DNA of 64,000 nt from Zoroaster sp. YZ-2022 (GCA_029582265.1 CM055823.1:4030001-4094000), one strand, 5' to 3'. Positions 41,134 through 53,710 are shown, numbered from the stretch's first letter. Made by a program: numbers and translations. Notes: generated by a model not told the origin, from the letters alone.

Positions 41134-42495
41134 TCAGATGCTACAAAGAATTGGTTTCTCTCCTGTGTGAATCCATTGGTGACGCTTTAGTTTGCTTTTT
41201 TCAGTAAATGCTTTACCACAAATATCACATTTAAATTCTCCAGTGTGAATCCTTTGGTGTTTTTTAAGAGAGGCTTTTACCGTAAACTCTTTATCACAAA
41301 TGTCACATTTATATGGTTTCTCATTAGTATGCTGCCGCTGATGTGAAAGTGCACTTGAATGAGAGAAAGCTTTACCACAAATATCACAAAGAAATTGTTT
41401 TTCTCCAGTGTGAATCCTTTGGTGGTTTTTAAGAGAGGCATTTACCAAAAACTCTTTATCACAAATGTCACATTTATATGGTTTTTCTCCAGTGTGAATC
41501 CTTTGGTGGCATTTAAGAGTGAATTTTACCTTAAACTGTTTATCACAAATGTCACATTTATATGGTTTTTCTCCAGTGTGAATCAGTTGGTGGTTGTTAA
41601 GAGAGACTTTTACCGTAAACTCTTTATCACAAATGTCACATTTATATCGTTTCTCATTAGTATGCTGCTGCTGATGACATGAAAGTGAACTTGATTGAAT
41701 GAAAGCTTGACCACAAATTTTACAAACAAATGGTTTCTCTCCAGTGTGAATCATTTGGTGGTTTTTAAGAGAGAATTTTACCGTAAACTCTTTATCACAA
41801 ATGTCACATTTATATGGTTTCTCATGAGCATGCTGCCACTGATGATATGAAAGTGTACTTGACTGAGAGAAAGCTTTACCACAAATGTCACAAACAAATG
41901 GTTTCTCTCCAGTGTGAATCCTTTGGTGGTGTTTAAGAGAGAATTTTACCTTAAACTCTTTATCACAAATGTCACATTTATATGGTTTCTTATTAGTATG
42001 CTTCCGCTGATGACATGAAAGTGCACTTGATTGAGAGAAAGCTTTACCACAAATGTCACACACAAATGGTTTCTCTCCAGTGTGAATCCTTTCGTGTCGT
42101 TTTAGGTTGCATGTCTCAGTATACGTTTTACCACAAATGTCACAAGCAAATGGTTTCTCTCCAGTGTGAATCTTTTGGTGACGTTTTAGGATGTATGCCT
42201 GATTAAACATTTTACCACAAATGTCACAAAAAATATGTTTTTCTTCAGTGTGAATCCTTTGGTGATTGATAAGCAGGGATTTCTGGATAAATTCTTTATC
42301 ACAAATGTCACATTTGTATGTTTGGTTGTTTTTATGACAACCCATGTGCCTTTGAAGACCATCCTGATGCGAGAAAGCTATGTTACAGATTCTACAAATG
42401 AGTGGTTTTTCTTCAATGTCTTGTTGAGATGTAAGGTTCTGTGCACCTTCTTCACCACAAAGCTCAGAGTAATTTGAGTTTTCCATTGTTTCCAT
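41134..42495 (-). CDS. C2H2 zinc-finger protein 2, 15 fingers
   Basis: The 453-aa protein has the common leader and first finger ([14 protein letters not shown]), then 14 more fingers with TGEKP or TNEKP linkers. One finger is one residue short (ALSHQRQHT). A truncated last finger ends ILCSI, where TGA replaces the second Cys codon as in gene 1. The acceptor TTGCAG precedes the exon start at 42554; the ATG is in ACCATGG. The matching first exon is at 45375. Likely a sequence-specific DNA-binding nuclear protein; target unknown. Confidence 0.85.
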   Translation of the reverse strand: METMENSNYSELCGEEGAQNLTSQQDIEEKPLICRICNIAFSHQDGLQRHMGCHKNNQTYKCDICDKEFIQKSLLINHQRIHTEEKHIFCDICGKMFNQAYILKRHQKIHTGEKPFACDICGKTYTETCNLKRHERIHTGEKPFVCDICGKAFSQSSALSCHQRKHTNKKPYKCDICDKEFKVKFSLKHHQRIHTGEKPFVCDICGKAFSQSSTLSYHQWQHAHEKPYKCDICDKEFTVKFSLKNHQMIHTGEKPFVCKICGQAFIQSSSLSCHQQQHTNEKRYKCDICDKEFTVKVSLNNHQLIHTGEKPYKCDICDKQFKVKFTLKCHQRIHTGEKPYKCDICDKEFLVNASLKNHQRIHTGEKQFLCDICGKAFSHSSALSHQRQHTNEKPYKCDICDKEFTVKASLKKHQRIHTGEFKCDICGKAFTEKSKLKRHQWIHTGEKPILCSI

Positions 42496-42610
42496 GGTTA
42501 CTGTTCTCCTTCACAAACACCAGATGCTAATTACTGCATCCCAGATCATCAAACCTGCAATAAAGTAAATAAAATTATAAACACTTGACTACAATTATAT
42601 TGGAGAGTAA

Positions 42611-42966
42611 GTTATTTGTAAAACTTGTAGCTTTGCATGGTGAGGATGATAAGTAAGACTAATTGCAGTGACACCATGTGGAATCTCAAGGATTTTCTAC
42701 AACATCTAAACCAGCAACACCCGAGCATCAAGTTCACCATGGAAACGGAAGAAGATGACAAGATCGCGTTCCTTGATGTTGGCATTTCCAGAAACCCAGA
42801 CGGCTCCCTACACTTAAGCAGCAGCATTTTCCAGAGTCCGGCATTCTCCTGAGGACGATCAGAGCATACTGATCGAAACGTCGAGTTGTACCCCCAGTTC
42901 TTTTCAGAACTAATTACTACTCAATTGAGATTCCACATGGTGTCACCGCAATTAGTCTTACTTAGC
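42611..42966 (+). mobile_element. Penelope-like element fragment with inverted flanks
   Basis: At about 42675-42840 the plus strand encodes a reverse-transcriptase tail (FLQHLNQQHPSIKFTMETEE, then KIAFLDVGISRNPDGSL), as in Penelope-like elements. It is bounded by inverted copies of AATTGC(A/G)GTGACACCATGTGG (about 42660 and 42932). At 42849-42879 there is CTGAGGA, a CGATCAG/CTGATCG hairpin and GAAAC, resembling the hammerhead ribozyme core known from this class. Truncated, not autonomous. Confidence 0.6.
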
Positions 42967-43111
42967 ATTTAAACTTATTATCATCACTGATTTTTTTATT
43001 ACTTTATTTGACTTTTTAAGTAAATACGTTTTTACGCCTTTTTAATTAAGTATATTTTTATTTAAATATTTATTTTATTTTTTATTATTTTTCAGTCAGG
43101 ATTTCATCATC

Positions 43112-43587
43112 CTTTTTTAGAAGGGAAATCAAGTCCGAAAACCATCATAAAAGTGGATTTTAAAGATAGTTTTCGCTTTCTGTACCACCAAAAATCGAAT
43201 GATTTTTAACTGGTTAGTGGTTGCAAAAAAAATTTAAAAAACCCCTTAAAAAGTGGCGGCCGGATATGACATTCTTTCTGATTTCCCTTCTAAAAAAATC
43301 CTCCCCTTCAGAAAATAGAAGGATCCTATTATAGTTGCCACTACGCATGTACAATGACTGTGTTGGTCGCTAATTGTGGAGTTTACAAGATCAGACTGAC
43401 ATGACTGAGGATGTCATCGTATACCAAAAATGCCTGATTTTTCATGAAATAAATATCCTGGAATAATTTGAAGTATACATGTATGTCCATCATCATCCAT
43501 ATGTTCTCCACCTTACCAGGTAGGTAAGATTACATTATTGGTTATATTTAATGAAAAATAGTGGCGGCCAGATACGACATTCTACCC
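43112..43587. mobile_element. GAATGTCGTATC MITE with inverted left part
   Basis: Compared with the copy at 59967-60565, the left 170 bp (43118-43285) are present in reverse orientation while the right part is direct, so a terminal repeat lies in the middle (about 43255-43275). Otherwise the blocks are the same (GTGGTACAGAAAGCG, CCTCCCCTTCAGAAAATAG). Confidence 0.7.
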
Positions 43588-44559
43588 TAAATTTGCACTA
43601 CATGTATTTTGAGGGCTGAGCGCACACAAAGCCTCATCTCCATTTCGGCCATTTTGAGAAAATCGCATTTAAAGAATTTTGGCAATCTGAAATGGCAACA
43701 AAAGTAAAGAATTAATAATTAAGCTAAATCTTACTTTTGTATTTTCTTTTAGTCATATATTTGGTAAAATTGCATAAATTTATCTTCACAAGTAGCTTAA
43801 TTACTAAATAATAATGAAAAATGGCAACATGATGGAGATACGTCTTTGTTGCGCTGACACAAAGTCAGTAATATTGGAGTTAAGGCCTTTGATACTACTA
43901 CTGCATCTCAGTAATGCTTGTTAATCCTGCGACTCTAATGGGGGTCAGTTGTAATGCTTGTTAACCCTGCGACTCTAATGGGGGTTAGTTTTTAATTGAA
44001 CATAAAAATTGCCATGTTTTATCCAATTTAATGATTAGAAACTAACAAGTCATTCTGATTGTTTAATCTGAATATAAAAAGTTAAAAACACTGGGTCACC
44101 TTTTTATAAACTAATCCATGATAATGTCAAGAAACGTATGGTTTTAAGACGACTCTAAAGAGGTTCTAATGTAGAGCACACCCAACTGTTAATTATGAAT
44201 AGCATAACTTAAGTTATAAGATTTAACATCAATAATAAATGTTTACATACTTCTGGTAACAGTGTGACACAAAGCCTCAACTCCAATTATTAATGATCAG
44301 TGCAACAAAGCCTCATGTCCAACTTGAGTCTGTGTCGCTACCTCCATGGTCGCACTAGCATTAGCAATTTAGGCCTTTGGCCATGTTTCACTGGTCTGTA
44401 GCTGCATTGTGGTTGGAGATGGAGATAAGGCTTTTTATTGTTACTGGAAAGCTGACATTTTCCTGAAAAATTTGATACCCAAATCTCATTTTGGCCAAAA
44501 ATGGAGATGAGTCAGTGTTGCGCTGAGCCCTCGATTTGTTCGAAATAACATATACATAA
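43588..44559. other. Gene-free intronic sequence
   Basis: Intron of zinc-finger gene 2. A 45-bp direct duplication (GTAATGCTTGTTAA(T/C)CCTGCGACTC) lies at 43912-43985. Nothing else recognised. Confidence 0.4.
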
Positions 44560-45085
44560 GGCCATGAGAATGAAAGTCATAGATTTGCGTCCACCGCCCG
44601 CATGTCCCGAAAGCTACCGCCTAAATTTTTCATTATTTGCCAAAAAAATCATTATTTGCACAAAAAAGGTATTTCCACCAAACAAATTTAGTTCCAAATC
44701 ATCCACATCAGTAAAACAAAGTTTTTACCAAATTTCCACCAGTATGTGCGCTATAAATCATTAGCACATGTTCTCTTACAGTCTTAGTCCCGCATACGTC
44801 GTTCACAAAAAAGGTCGCATCGCGCTAAAACTGTATGGTAAACTCCGTCCGATCCGCACCTGCAACTGTACCGCCTTCACATGCACAACACGTTCGCTGT
44901 TGAGCCTAGTATGCCTGTGTGTGCGGCCCGCACGTATAATGATGCACGTACGTACACAGATGAGAAGAAACAGGTTGTGATTGCGCTGTTATTAATGATC
45001 AATGGAAATAATGAATAATGAATAAAAGCCTCATGTGTTTTCGAAATTTCCCGGATGCAAATCTATGACTTTCATTCTCTTGGCC
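44560..45085. mobile_element. MITE with GGCCAAGAGAATGAAAGTC ends
   Basis: Inverted repeats of about 35 bp at 44560-44594 and 45050-45085 (GGCCATGAGAATGAAAGTC and its inverse). A fragment of one end is also inside the element at 32569-32772. No frame. Confidence 0.65.
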
Positions 45086-45350
45086 TAACAGCAAAAGAAA
45101 CGTCACCCCTAAAAATATTTATTATTTTCATTTTATAATTAATATAATTTGTTTATAGAATTAGAAATGAAGAATATTATGACTGAGTATGGAGTGTAAA
45201 AACTGTAACACGAACACAATGTGGCAAATTTGGTTGACCTGGCAGCCAACCATCCCACAACATTCAATTTAATTTATTAATAGGCCTATATTATGTTTAA
45301 TAATATAATTACTTAACAAAATTTAGGGGGTGACGTTTCTTTTGCTATTA
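45086..45350. mobile_element. MITE with TAACAGCAAAAGAAACG ends
   Basis: Inverted ends TAACAGCAAAAGAAACG (45086) and CGTTTCTTTTGCTATTA (45350) extend through GTCACCCC. It directly abuts the previous MITE and the conserved intron start of zinc-finger gene 2. Confidence 0.65.
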
Positions 45351-45374
45351 TGTATAGAAATGTAACGAAATTAC

Positions 45375-45500
45375 CTGTGGTGTAAATCAATCAGCATTCT
45401 TCGAGTACGAGTTACTGCTCAAACTTTCAAGTCCACGAGTACAGTCTAGTTACTAACTAGCTAAAATCAGCTTCCATAACCACAGCGCCCTCTGTAGCTA
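45375..45500 (-). other. Predicted non-coding first exon of zinc-finger gene 2
   Basis: On the minus strand the exon ends CACCACAG before donor GTAATTTCG at 45374. With the acceptor at 42555-42556 the intron is about 2.8 kb. Contains CAGAGGGCGCTGTGG. Transcript start not determined. Confidence 0.5.
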
Positions 45501-45534
45501 GCAATCTGCTCATTCATGCACCTCCAACCCAACA

Positions 45535-45853
45535 GAGTGCGGATATAAGCCAGGCACTTCGTGTATGACGTCACCAAGTGCAGGCTCATCACATGAGGCC
45601 CATTTACGAATTCTCAATTCGTCAAAAAATGAGGTTAATAAAATTCAAACAATAAACATACATTTTTGGTTGCAAACTGATGTTTTATAGGTATATACTG
45701 CAAACACTGACTCAATATAAGCACGCACATGTGTGCATATTGTTTATATGTTTGCAAATGGGTTCTCAACTGGGCGCCGCGCAATACCAGATCAAATACA
45801 GTGACGTCAGACACGAAGTGCCTGGCGCGCTTATAAATAGCCTAGCCGCACTC
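45535..45853. mobile_element. ~0.3 kb MITE, second copy
   Basis: Same inverted terminal repeat as 17995-18305 (GAGTGCGG, then ATAAGCCAGGCACTTCGTGT), here in opposite orientation of the interior. Contains ACGAATTCTCAATTCGT and a TGGGCGCCGCGCAATACC block shared with the first copy. Confidence 0.75.
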
Positions 45854-46730
45854 ACCTCCAACAACCAGATCGAACTGCCACACTCCAAAGTTGATCCAGG
45901 GATTAGTGGTGGTGGTAGTCGGTTAGGGGCGGGGGATGGGCGGGGGATGGGCAGGGGGTCATTAGGATCGTCTTTTTACTTAAAACAAATCATAATGGAA
46001 CAAAAACATCGAGGTCTTAGTAACTATTATAATAGGACTATTATTTGGGTAAATTATCAAACATTTACCCAAAATTATAATATCCAATTATTCCAATTAC
46101 CTGAAATGTTAATGGTAAAACAGCTGATCTGAGAGGGATGGGTTTTGAGGGGTGGGGGGTAATGACGGTGTGCCATCCGGAAAGCTTTAATTGAAACTGA
46201 AAACCATTTGGAAAATATCCTCTTTTGAACAAACACAAATAATGTAATTTGGAAAAATAGTTCACCAGATGAACACTACTATTGCTGCACTTTAGTGTCA
46301 AGTTGCTATAGAGGTGAAAATCAGTCATCTGCCTGTTTTGACTGTTGACCCACATATGCACACAGGGGCATTTTGAATAGTTTTTACTGTCATTTGACCA
46401 TTCTCAACAATACAAGACAATGATAATACCAGTCAAAAACGGTCGACTCAATTTGACTTGTAAATGTACTTACTACACAAAAGGTTTGGCAGTGTTCGAC
46501 TTTTAAGTGCACTAGATATACGGTACCTTGGTAAGTATATCAACATTTTGACTGATTTTGACCATTGAATTAAGTCGTAGAAGAGTTAACAATAACAATA
46601 CTAAAAATATTTCCATGGGAGAGCAATTAACACGAGTTCTGAAGGATTGAGACGTGAAATACTTGATTTGAACGCTTACAAAAATCTAACAATTTTATTT
46701 ACTTTCCAATCAAAACAGGTGGATTACTAT

Positions 46731-47079
46731 AATAATAATAATAATAATGTGTTGACTTATATAGCGCACGTATCCACCAACTGAGTGGTGCTCAAGGTGC
46801 ATATTATTACCCCTGCTCATAAGGCTCATAAATCATTCCTGAAACCATCTCAGCTCCCTGGGGAGTATACAGCTCAATTGCTGCCATTACAGCGCATATA
46901 GGGCTATTCAACCAACTCTGCCCTCACAGGTACCCATTTAACCCCTGGGTGGAGAGAAGCAATTATGGTTAAGTGTCTTGCTCAAGGACACAAGTGTCAC
47001 CGCCGGGTTTCGAACCCACATTCTGCTGCTAAAACCAGAACTTGAGTCCGGTAAGCTAGACCGCTCGGCCACAACACTC
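46731..47079 (-). mobile_element. tRNA-derived SINE
   Basis: Minus-strand copy of the family at 40191-40545, with the tRNA-like head at its right end (GGCCGAGCGGTCTAGC on the minus strand) and TTATTA tail at the left. The empty site is visible in unit 2 at about 36431-36450. Confidence 0.75.
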
Positions 47080-47249
47080 CAATTATAGATTTTCCTGTAA
47101 ATTTGGGGAAAGGACCCAAAAAATAACCATTAAGTTAATGTCAATTAAAATACAAATACCAAATATAAATACACAGAAACCAAGTTGTATCTAAATCTGA
47201 TAAAATCTCAGAACCACTTATCCAAATGTAGGAAAGAATCGAGTAACGT

Positions 47250-47401
47250 ATAAGACTTGTAGCTTTGCATGGTGAGGAGGATAAGTAAGAATAATTGCGG
47301 TGACACCATGTGAAATTCTCAATGAGTAGTAATTAGTTCTGAAAAGAACTGGAGGTACAACTCGGCGTTTCAATCAGTATGCTCTGATTGTCCTCGGGAG
47401 T
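47250..47401 (-). mobile_element. Penelope-like 3' fragment with ribozyme-like hairpin
   Basis: Minus-strand match to 42845-42966. The hairpin reads CAATCAG/CTGATTG instead of CGATCAG/CTGATCG: one G-C pair is replaced by an A-T pair on both arms. The upstream core is CCGAGGA (one change) and GAAAC is kept. Confidence 0.6.
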
Positions 47402-48243
47402 AAAGTATGTTCTCAAATATACTCTTAAAACTCAAGGAAATCTACCAGCTTGACTCTGCACAAAATACCAAGTTAAGAAACATTTCCTCTTGAGTAACAA
47501 AAATATTAAGTCCAACAATAGTCTTCTCTTCCTTAAGACAAAAATAAAACTTAAATAAATTACAAAAATATTAAAAACAAAGAAAATACTAATTTGGCAA
47601 ATTCATGAAAACATTCTAGCATACACCTAAACCAAACTTCTTAATAATGTTACCATGCCAACTAGATTCCTCAAATAATGTAAATTCATCTCCTTATTAA
47701 TCAACATTATTTAAACAGGTCTGTACTTTCCAAGGTAGATTAGAGTCCTGGCTTAATCCAAATTATTTATAACCATCAAGGTCCTACCTCCACATATGAC
47801 CAAAATGTTTAGATAGGGGTGCAAGCTTGGGCTTAAATAAACAGACAGGGGTCTACACAGTGAAATAACCAGGGGGAACCACTCCTATTAAATAATTCAA
47901 TACGTTTGTACTTGAAATGACTTTTTTCCCCAATTCAAAAGTTTGTCAGCTTTTAAGAACATTACATGGAATGAATGTATCATTGGTTCTGTTGATCAAA
48001 CCGTTTCTAGAATTATGCGTACTCTCTTTGAATCAAGATATACATTAAACAACCAACCTGTGAAAGATTCAGCTTATTACAATGACCAATTAATGAGAAA
48101 GTAGTGAAAATACAATCAGATTGACGCTCCAAAAGTTTAACTGTCTTCAGTTTAACTTTGGTACACTGACTGAATGTACCCTATGAAGCAGGAGACAATG
48201 TCTTATGAGAGTTTTTCTTTTACAGAAAGCTTTATCTCAGATG

Positions 48244-49845
48244 CTACAAACAAATTGGTTTCTCTCCAGTGTGAATCCTTTGGTGACGTTTTAGGTTGCG
48301 TGTCAAAGTAAACGTTTTACCACAAATGTCACAAGCAAATGGTTTCTCTCCAGTGTGAATCTTTTGGTGACGTGTTAGGTAGGCTTTATGAGTAAAAGTT
48401 TTATCACAAATGTCACATTTATATAGTTTGTGTAGTTTCTCATTAGTATGCTGCTGCTGCTGATGATATGAAAGTGAACTTGAATGATGGAAAGCTTTAC
48501 CACAAATGCCACAAACATATGGCTTTTCTCCAGTGTGAATCCTTTGGTGACGTGTTAAGTAGGCTTTATGAGTAAATGTTTTATCACACATGTCACATTT
48601 ATATGGTTTCTCATTAGTATGCTGGTGCCGATGACGTGAAAGTGCACTTGAATGAGAGAAAGCTTTACCACAAATGTCACAAACAAATGGTTTTTCTCCA
48701 GTGTGAATCCTTTCGTGACATGTTAGGTAGGCTTTAAGAGTAAAAGTTTTCTCACAAATGTCACATTTATATGGTTTCTCATTAGTATGCTGCCACTGAT
48801 GAGATGAAAGTGTACGTGAATCAGAGAAAGCTTTACCACAACTGTCGCAAACAAATGGTTTCTCTCCAGTGTGAATCCTTTGGTGGCTTTTAAGAGAGGA
48901 TTTTACCGTAAACTCTTTATCACAAATGTCACATTTATATGGTTTCTCATTAGTATGCTGCCACTGATGAGATGAAAGTGTACTTGAATCAGAGAAAGCT
49001 TTACCACAAATGTCACAAACAAATGGTTTCTCTCCAGTGTGAATCCTTTGGTGGCTTTTAAGAGAGGATTTTATCGTAAACTCTTTATCACAAATGTCAC
49101 ATTTATATGGTTTCTCATTGGTATGCCGCCGTTGATGATGTGAAAGTGCACTTGAATCTGAGAAAGCTTTACCACAAATGTCACAAACAAATGGTTTTTC
49201 TCCAGTGTGAATCCTTTGGTGGTTTTCAAGAGTGCCTTTCCGAGTAAATTTTTTATCACAAATGTCACATTTATATGGTTTCTCATTAGTATGCTGCAAC
49301 TGATGACATGAAAGTGCACTTGAATCAGAGAAAGCTTTACCACAACTGTCGCAAACAAATGGTTTCTCTCCAGTGTGAATCCTTTCGTGACGTTTTAGGT
49401 TGCCTGTCCACGTAAACATTTTACCACAAATGTTACAAACAAATGGTTTCTCTCCAGTGTGAATCCTTTCGTGACGTTTTAGGTTGCCTGTCCACGTAAA
49501 CATTTTACCACAAATGTCACAAACAAACGGTTTTTCTCCAGTGTGAATCCTTTGGTGACATATTAGGGAGGATTTATGAGCAAACGTTTCATCACAAATG
49601 TCACAAACAAATGTTTTGTTTCTAGCGTGACTCCTTTGGTGGTTTTTATCACTAGTGTCACATTTGTATATTTTCTTCTTTTCATGACAGCCCCTGTGCC
49701 TTTGAAGACCATCCTGACTCAAGAAAGCTATGTTACAGATTCTACAAATGAGTGGTTTTTCTTCAATGTCTTGTTGTGATGTAAGGTTCTGTGTACCTTC
49801 TTCACCACAAAGCTCAGAGTAATTAGAGTTTTCCATTGTTTCCAT
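48244..49845 (-). CDS. C2H2 zinc-finger protein 3, about 17 intact fingers
   Basis: The 533-aa protein has the common leader, first finger [14 protein letters not shown], a degenerate second unit, then about 16 regular fingers, including two nearly identical neighbours ([15 protein letters not shown]). One finger has an enlarged linker (TNEKLHKL). The final finger is cut at KPICL by a one-base insertion that comes before the TGA shared by genes 1 and 2. Acceptor TTGTAG precedes 49904; first exon at 53849. Expected role as a DNA-binding nuclear protein. Confidence 0.85.
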   Translation of the reverse strand: METMENSNYSELCGEEGTQNLTSQQDIEEKPLICRICNIAFLSQDGLQRHRGCHEKKKIYKCDTSDKNHQRSHARNKTFVCDICDETFAHKSSLICHQRIHTGEKPFVCDICGKMFTWTGNLKRHERIHTGEKPFVCNICGKMFTWTGNLKRHERIHTGEKPFVCDSCGKAFSDSSALSCHQLQHTNEKPYKCDICDKKFTRKGTLENHQRIHTGEKPFVCDICGKAFSDSSALSHHQRRHTNEKPYKCDICDKEFTIKSSLKSHQRIHTGEKPFVCDICGKAFSDSSTLSSHQWQHTNEKPYKCDICDKEFTVKSSLKSHQRIHTGEKPFVCDSCGKAFSDSRTLSSHQWQHTNEKPYKCDICEKTFTLKAYLTCHERIHTGEKPFVCDICGKAFSHSSALSRHRHQHTNEKPYKCDMCDKTFTHKAYLTRHQRIHTGEKPYVCGICGKAFHHSSSLSYHQQQQHTNEKLHKLYKCDICDKTFTHKAYLTRHQKIHTGEKPFACDICGKTFTLTRNLKRHQRIHTGEKPICL

Positions 49846-50128
49846 GGTTACTGTTCTCTTTCACAAACACCAGATGCAAATTACTGCGACTCAGATCATC
49901 AAACCTACAATAAAGCAAATAAAATGATAAACACTCATCTGCTCATGCGTGTTAATTTTTGTACAATTCTTTGCCACCCAAAAGAGTCTCTTATTTCTGG
50001 TCATACAGTATAGGTCAGCTTCAATATACATTGTAGGTGCGACGATCTTATTTTACCCAACCAGATCAAATGTACATACATGTATTGGATAAACAGTTAA
50101 TTTAGTTTAGGCCAAGTAAAAAAAACAA

Positions 50129-51057
50129 AAACATGTTTAGCGTCCGGGTTTCTGAAAAAAAGTTTGCGGGAGGGGATTATTATTTTTTATTTTTTATTTT
50201 CAAGATTGCCGCCATTCTTTTTTAAATTTCGAACAACCATTGGTTTTTTTCACTGTTCAAACACACAATAATGAAAGAACCATGTAGGACAAGACATTGA
50301 ACATGTTTACAGTGGTTTTATTAAATAGTTTGTTCAGTATTAAAAACCCTGTAGCTCACTTTCACAAGAATAATTAAAGTTGGAAAATAAAAATGCATTG
50401 AACTTGAGGTTCCATCCTGTGTTCTGTAGTGCTTTCGTTAAAAATTCCAAACATTTGACAAGTGGTAACACATTGGCAGACGATCATCATGCAGCTAGCT
50501 GTACGTACATGTGGTTGTGAGAAATTACGTCTTTCATGAAACATCAGACTTAAAATCAAGTTGATAATTAGCCGAGTTTAGTTGCCGCTAGCTCCTTCCT
50601 CCATGCTTCAACAGCGTTCCGCGCTGGTATATACGGCAGCACCTACAGACAAAACACGACTGTCTAATGACTTGTCCCTGAGTCTAATGGGACGTGCGCA
50701 CTCTTGCATGAGCTCATACCGTCTGTTCCCTGACTTGGTAACGACGATAAAATGTACGTATCCAGTCCGGGAAATCAGACTAAAGTTAGTACACAAGGAT
50801 GGCTTGGCCATGCATTGTGGGAAATAAACCCGAAACACACAGATGGGGCCGGGGCCATGCAAAAATGTACGTACTTGGACTGGAGATTGCACAATTGCAC
50901 GGTCGACTGGACCGACAGAATTTATAAATTAGAAGTTCTGACTTGCAAGTATTTTATTTTCCGATGGATCGGTTGACATTTTACGTTTTTTTAATTGGTA
51001 AAAATAAAAATCCATGTGGCCCCCAAAAAGGAAGCGGGCGGGGACGCTAAACATGTT
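50129..51057. mobile_element. Element with AACATGTTTAGCGTCC inverted ends
   Basis: ACATGTTTAGCGTCC at 50131 and the inverse GGACGCTAAACATGT ending at 51056, with A-rich outer ends (GCCAAGTAAAA). A short 0.4 kb relative is at 62098-62493. It sits in the intron of gene 3. No transposase frame. Confidence 0.65.
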
Positions 51058-51848
51058 TTTTTTTTTTACTTCGCATTCGCCTTTGGGTTGACAATGAAAA
51101 TTTTTTAATTGCTTTATATGAAGTTATGTTGGAATTTTTCTTAAAGGGCTTAGTGAGTAGATTACAGAACACTTAATATTAAAAATTGGTCAAGGCGTTA
51201 CCAAGTTATGGTCTGATAAAGATTTCAGAATGTGCTGTTTCCCTAGACAATAAATGTCAAAAAAGCAACAATAAACAATTTTTTTTTTTTATATCATCTC
51301 ATTTATTTTATTTACACCTATTAAGCATCTCAATTCACCTTTTCTTGTATGTACATGTATGTTGCCTATATTTGTCTTATCAGTGGGTTTTTCCAGAGGA
51401 TACATCACATTATGACGATATAGCTCACTAAAAAAGCCTTAAGTGCCAAAACAGGCCTTTTAAAGCCAAAATCACAGTAAATTCTCAAAATTTGCATATT
51501 TTAAGTATCCTTTTCATTATGATTGTAGAGGATCTTGTGAATCATTTTGCATATTCTGAGTCTTTGTTACTAATAAATGTGTTCCAAGCTGAGAACATTA
51601 ATGGTTGTTGTGTAAAACTGGCATAAATTTGGGCTTAAACACCAAATTTTCCTCTTTTTTTGCTCTGGAGACTAAGTCCGGCTAATTAAATATGCAAAAA
51701 TGTCATAAGTTAAGTTCTGTCAATCCTATTCCACTCAAATTTGGTCAGCGAGTAAACATCTGGATACCAATATACTCAAAGTAAAAGAAAAACAATTATA
51801 ATAATTTCACAGGTAATTTAGGGTCAAAAGCCTTGTTTTTCATTAATT
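51058..51848. other. Gene-free intronic sequence
   Basis: AT-rich intron of zinc-finger gene 3. Nothing recognised. Confidence 0.35.
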
Positions 51849-52122
51849 TAATAATAATAATAATAATAATAATGTGTGGACTTATATAGCGCACGTATCC
51901 ACCAACTAAGTGGTGCTCAAGGCGCATTCTTTTTTACGTGCATTACACAACACACGGGACCTACGGCTTTACGTCCCATCCGAAGGACGAAGCAATTATG
52001 GTTAAGTACCTTGCTCAAGGACACAAGTGTCACGACCGGGGCTCGAACCCACACCCTGCTGCTGGCAACACCAGAACTTGAGTTCGGTGCGCTAGACCGC
52101 TCGGCCACGGCCACGACACTCC
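51849..52122 (-). mobile_element. tRNA-derived SINE, second subfamily
   Basis: Minus-strand copy with TTATTA tail, the GGGACGTAAAGCCGTAGG body seen in the first head at 37702, and a B-box GGTTCGAGCCC. The sequence from 52123 to 52780 holds nothing further. Confidence 0.75.
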
Positions 52123-52780
52123 ACAATAAGCTAATTATATGCATAATGTTATAAATAATGACAATAATTTATAAATCTTGACAATAATTTCAAATCTCCA
52201 TTGTCCCAGTCCCACTTCAAAGCAAATGCTGTGCATGATCCAGTCAAAAAGTATGAATTTTCACCCATTTTGTGTTTGTTTTTTTGTGTGTAAATTTCTG
52301 TGTGAGGCCAGTGATATATTTTTTAAATCCTTCAAACTTAAAAAAAAAAATAATCATATTTTAAAATTTTATCATAGCTCTTATCTCCAAATTTAATAAT
52401 CTGTAAAGTTGCTTTGGGGGCAAAATGCATGGAGAAATAAAAAATTAAAATTGATTTGCAGTTTCCCCATTGATTTGTGCACAGTGTTTTCTTCCCCACT
52501 GTTTATCAAAAAAAGTGGCTTACTGCACATGCGCTGCACGATCGTATTACAGACACTATGCATGCAATCCTCACACCACAAGTAGCCTACTGCACATGTA
52601 TGCGCCTTACAATCGTATTGCAAATGCTCTAGTTCATGCAGCATGCACGCACCGAATCGGCATTTCTTTCAAATCTTCGGATTAAAATAGCGATAAATTG
52701 AGACAAAAAGAACTAATGTATTTACAAATAAAGTCTACTTTATAAGATATGTTTATGTTCAGGAAATTTTAGGTTATAAT

Positions 52781-53316
52781 GGAAAGAATGTCGTATCAGA
52801 CCGCCACTTTTTAAGGGTTTTTTGGGGAATTTTTTTGCAACCACTAACCAGTTAAAAAATGATTCTATCTATTGTTGGTGGTACAGAAAGCGAAAACTCT
52901 TTAAAATCCACTTTTATGATGGTTTTCGGACTTTATTTCCCTTCTAAAATATAGTCCTCCCCTTCAGAAAATAGAAGGATCCTATTAATATTATTGTTGA
53001 CCTCCAGTTTACACTCCCATGAGGAGACCTCGGGGGGTTTATATCTACAAGGTACAATGCACTGCGCCTATATAATGACTGTGTTGGTCATTAATTGGGG
53101 AGTTTACAAGATCAGACTGACATGACTGAGGAAGTCATCGTATACCAAAAATGCCTGATTTTTCATGAAATAAATATCCTGGAATAATTTGAAGTAGCCT
53201 ATATGTCCATCATCATCCATATGTTCTCCATCTTACTAGATAGGTAAGATTACTTTATTGGTTATTTACTTATATTGAGTGAAAAAAAGTGGCGGTCAGA
53301 ATACGACATTCTAATT
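52781..53316. mobile_element. GAATGTCGTATC MITE
   Basis: Inverted ends GGAAAGAATGTCGTATCAGA at 52781 and AATACGACATTCT at the right, same interior as 59967-60565. Followed by an AAAT microsatellite at 53362-53408. Confidence 0.7.
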
Positions 53317-53371
53317 CTACCCATTGTAGGCCTAATAATTAGCAGATCAAAAGTTGAGAAGAAAAAAATAA

Positions 53372-53406
<35 letters not shown>

Positions 53407-53566
53407 ATCGTACGTGTGGTGCTACTAGTGCTAGGGCCATGGATACGGAGGGAGTCCAGTGTAGGCCTATTGGCCCTAGAATTAGGGCTAAATAATTAAG
53501 AATACAAAAAAAGAGTAAGACTACAGACTGCTACTGAGTGCTGGTGCTGTTATGTCACTGTGTCAG

Positions 53567-53592
53567 CATAGAGAATGTGTCCTTTCTCTATG
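53567..53592. mobile_element. 26-bp foldback insertion, imperfect 7-bp direct repeats
   Basis: Arms CATAGAGAA and TTCTCTATG. Flanks GTGTCAG (53560-53566) and GTGTCAC (53593-53599), six of seven identical. It lies at the position homologous to the foldback at 26316. Confidence 0.5.
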
Positions 53593-53710
53593 GTGTCACT
53601 GTCAGTGTCAGTGACATTGTCACTATGTCAGTGACAGTGTCACTGAATCAGCATGAGCCATGACTGTCTGGAAAATAAAGCTTTTATTACATGTTTAATC
53701 AGTTGTATAT

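Larger units (their letters stand above)
45955..48243. other. Downstream flank of zinc-finger gene 3
   Basis: Homologous to the other flanks. Contains an unrelated ~310-bp insertion at about 46281-46590, a SINE (46731-47079) and a Penelope-like fragment (47250-47401). No gene. Confidence 0.6.

Noticed and set aside
50608..50892. Host gene in the intron of zinc-finger gene 3
   Set aside because: No motif, no splice context, and overlapping open frames on both strands within a transposon-like element.
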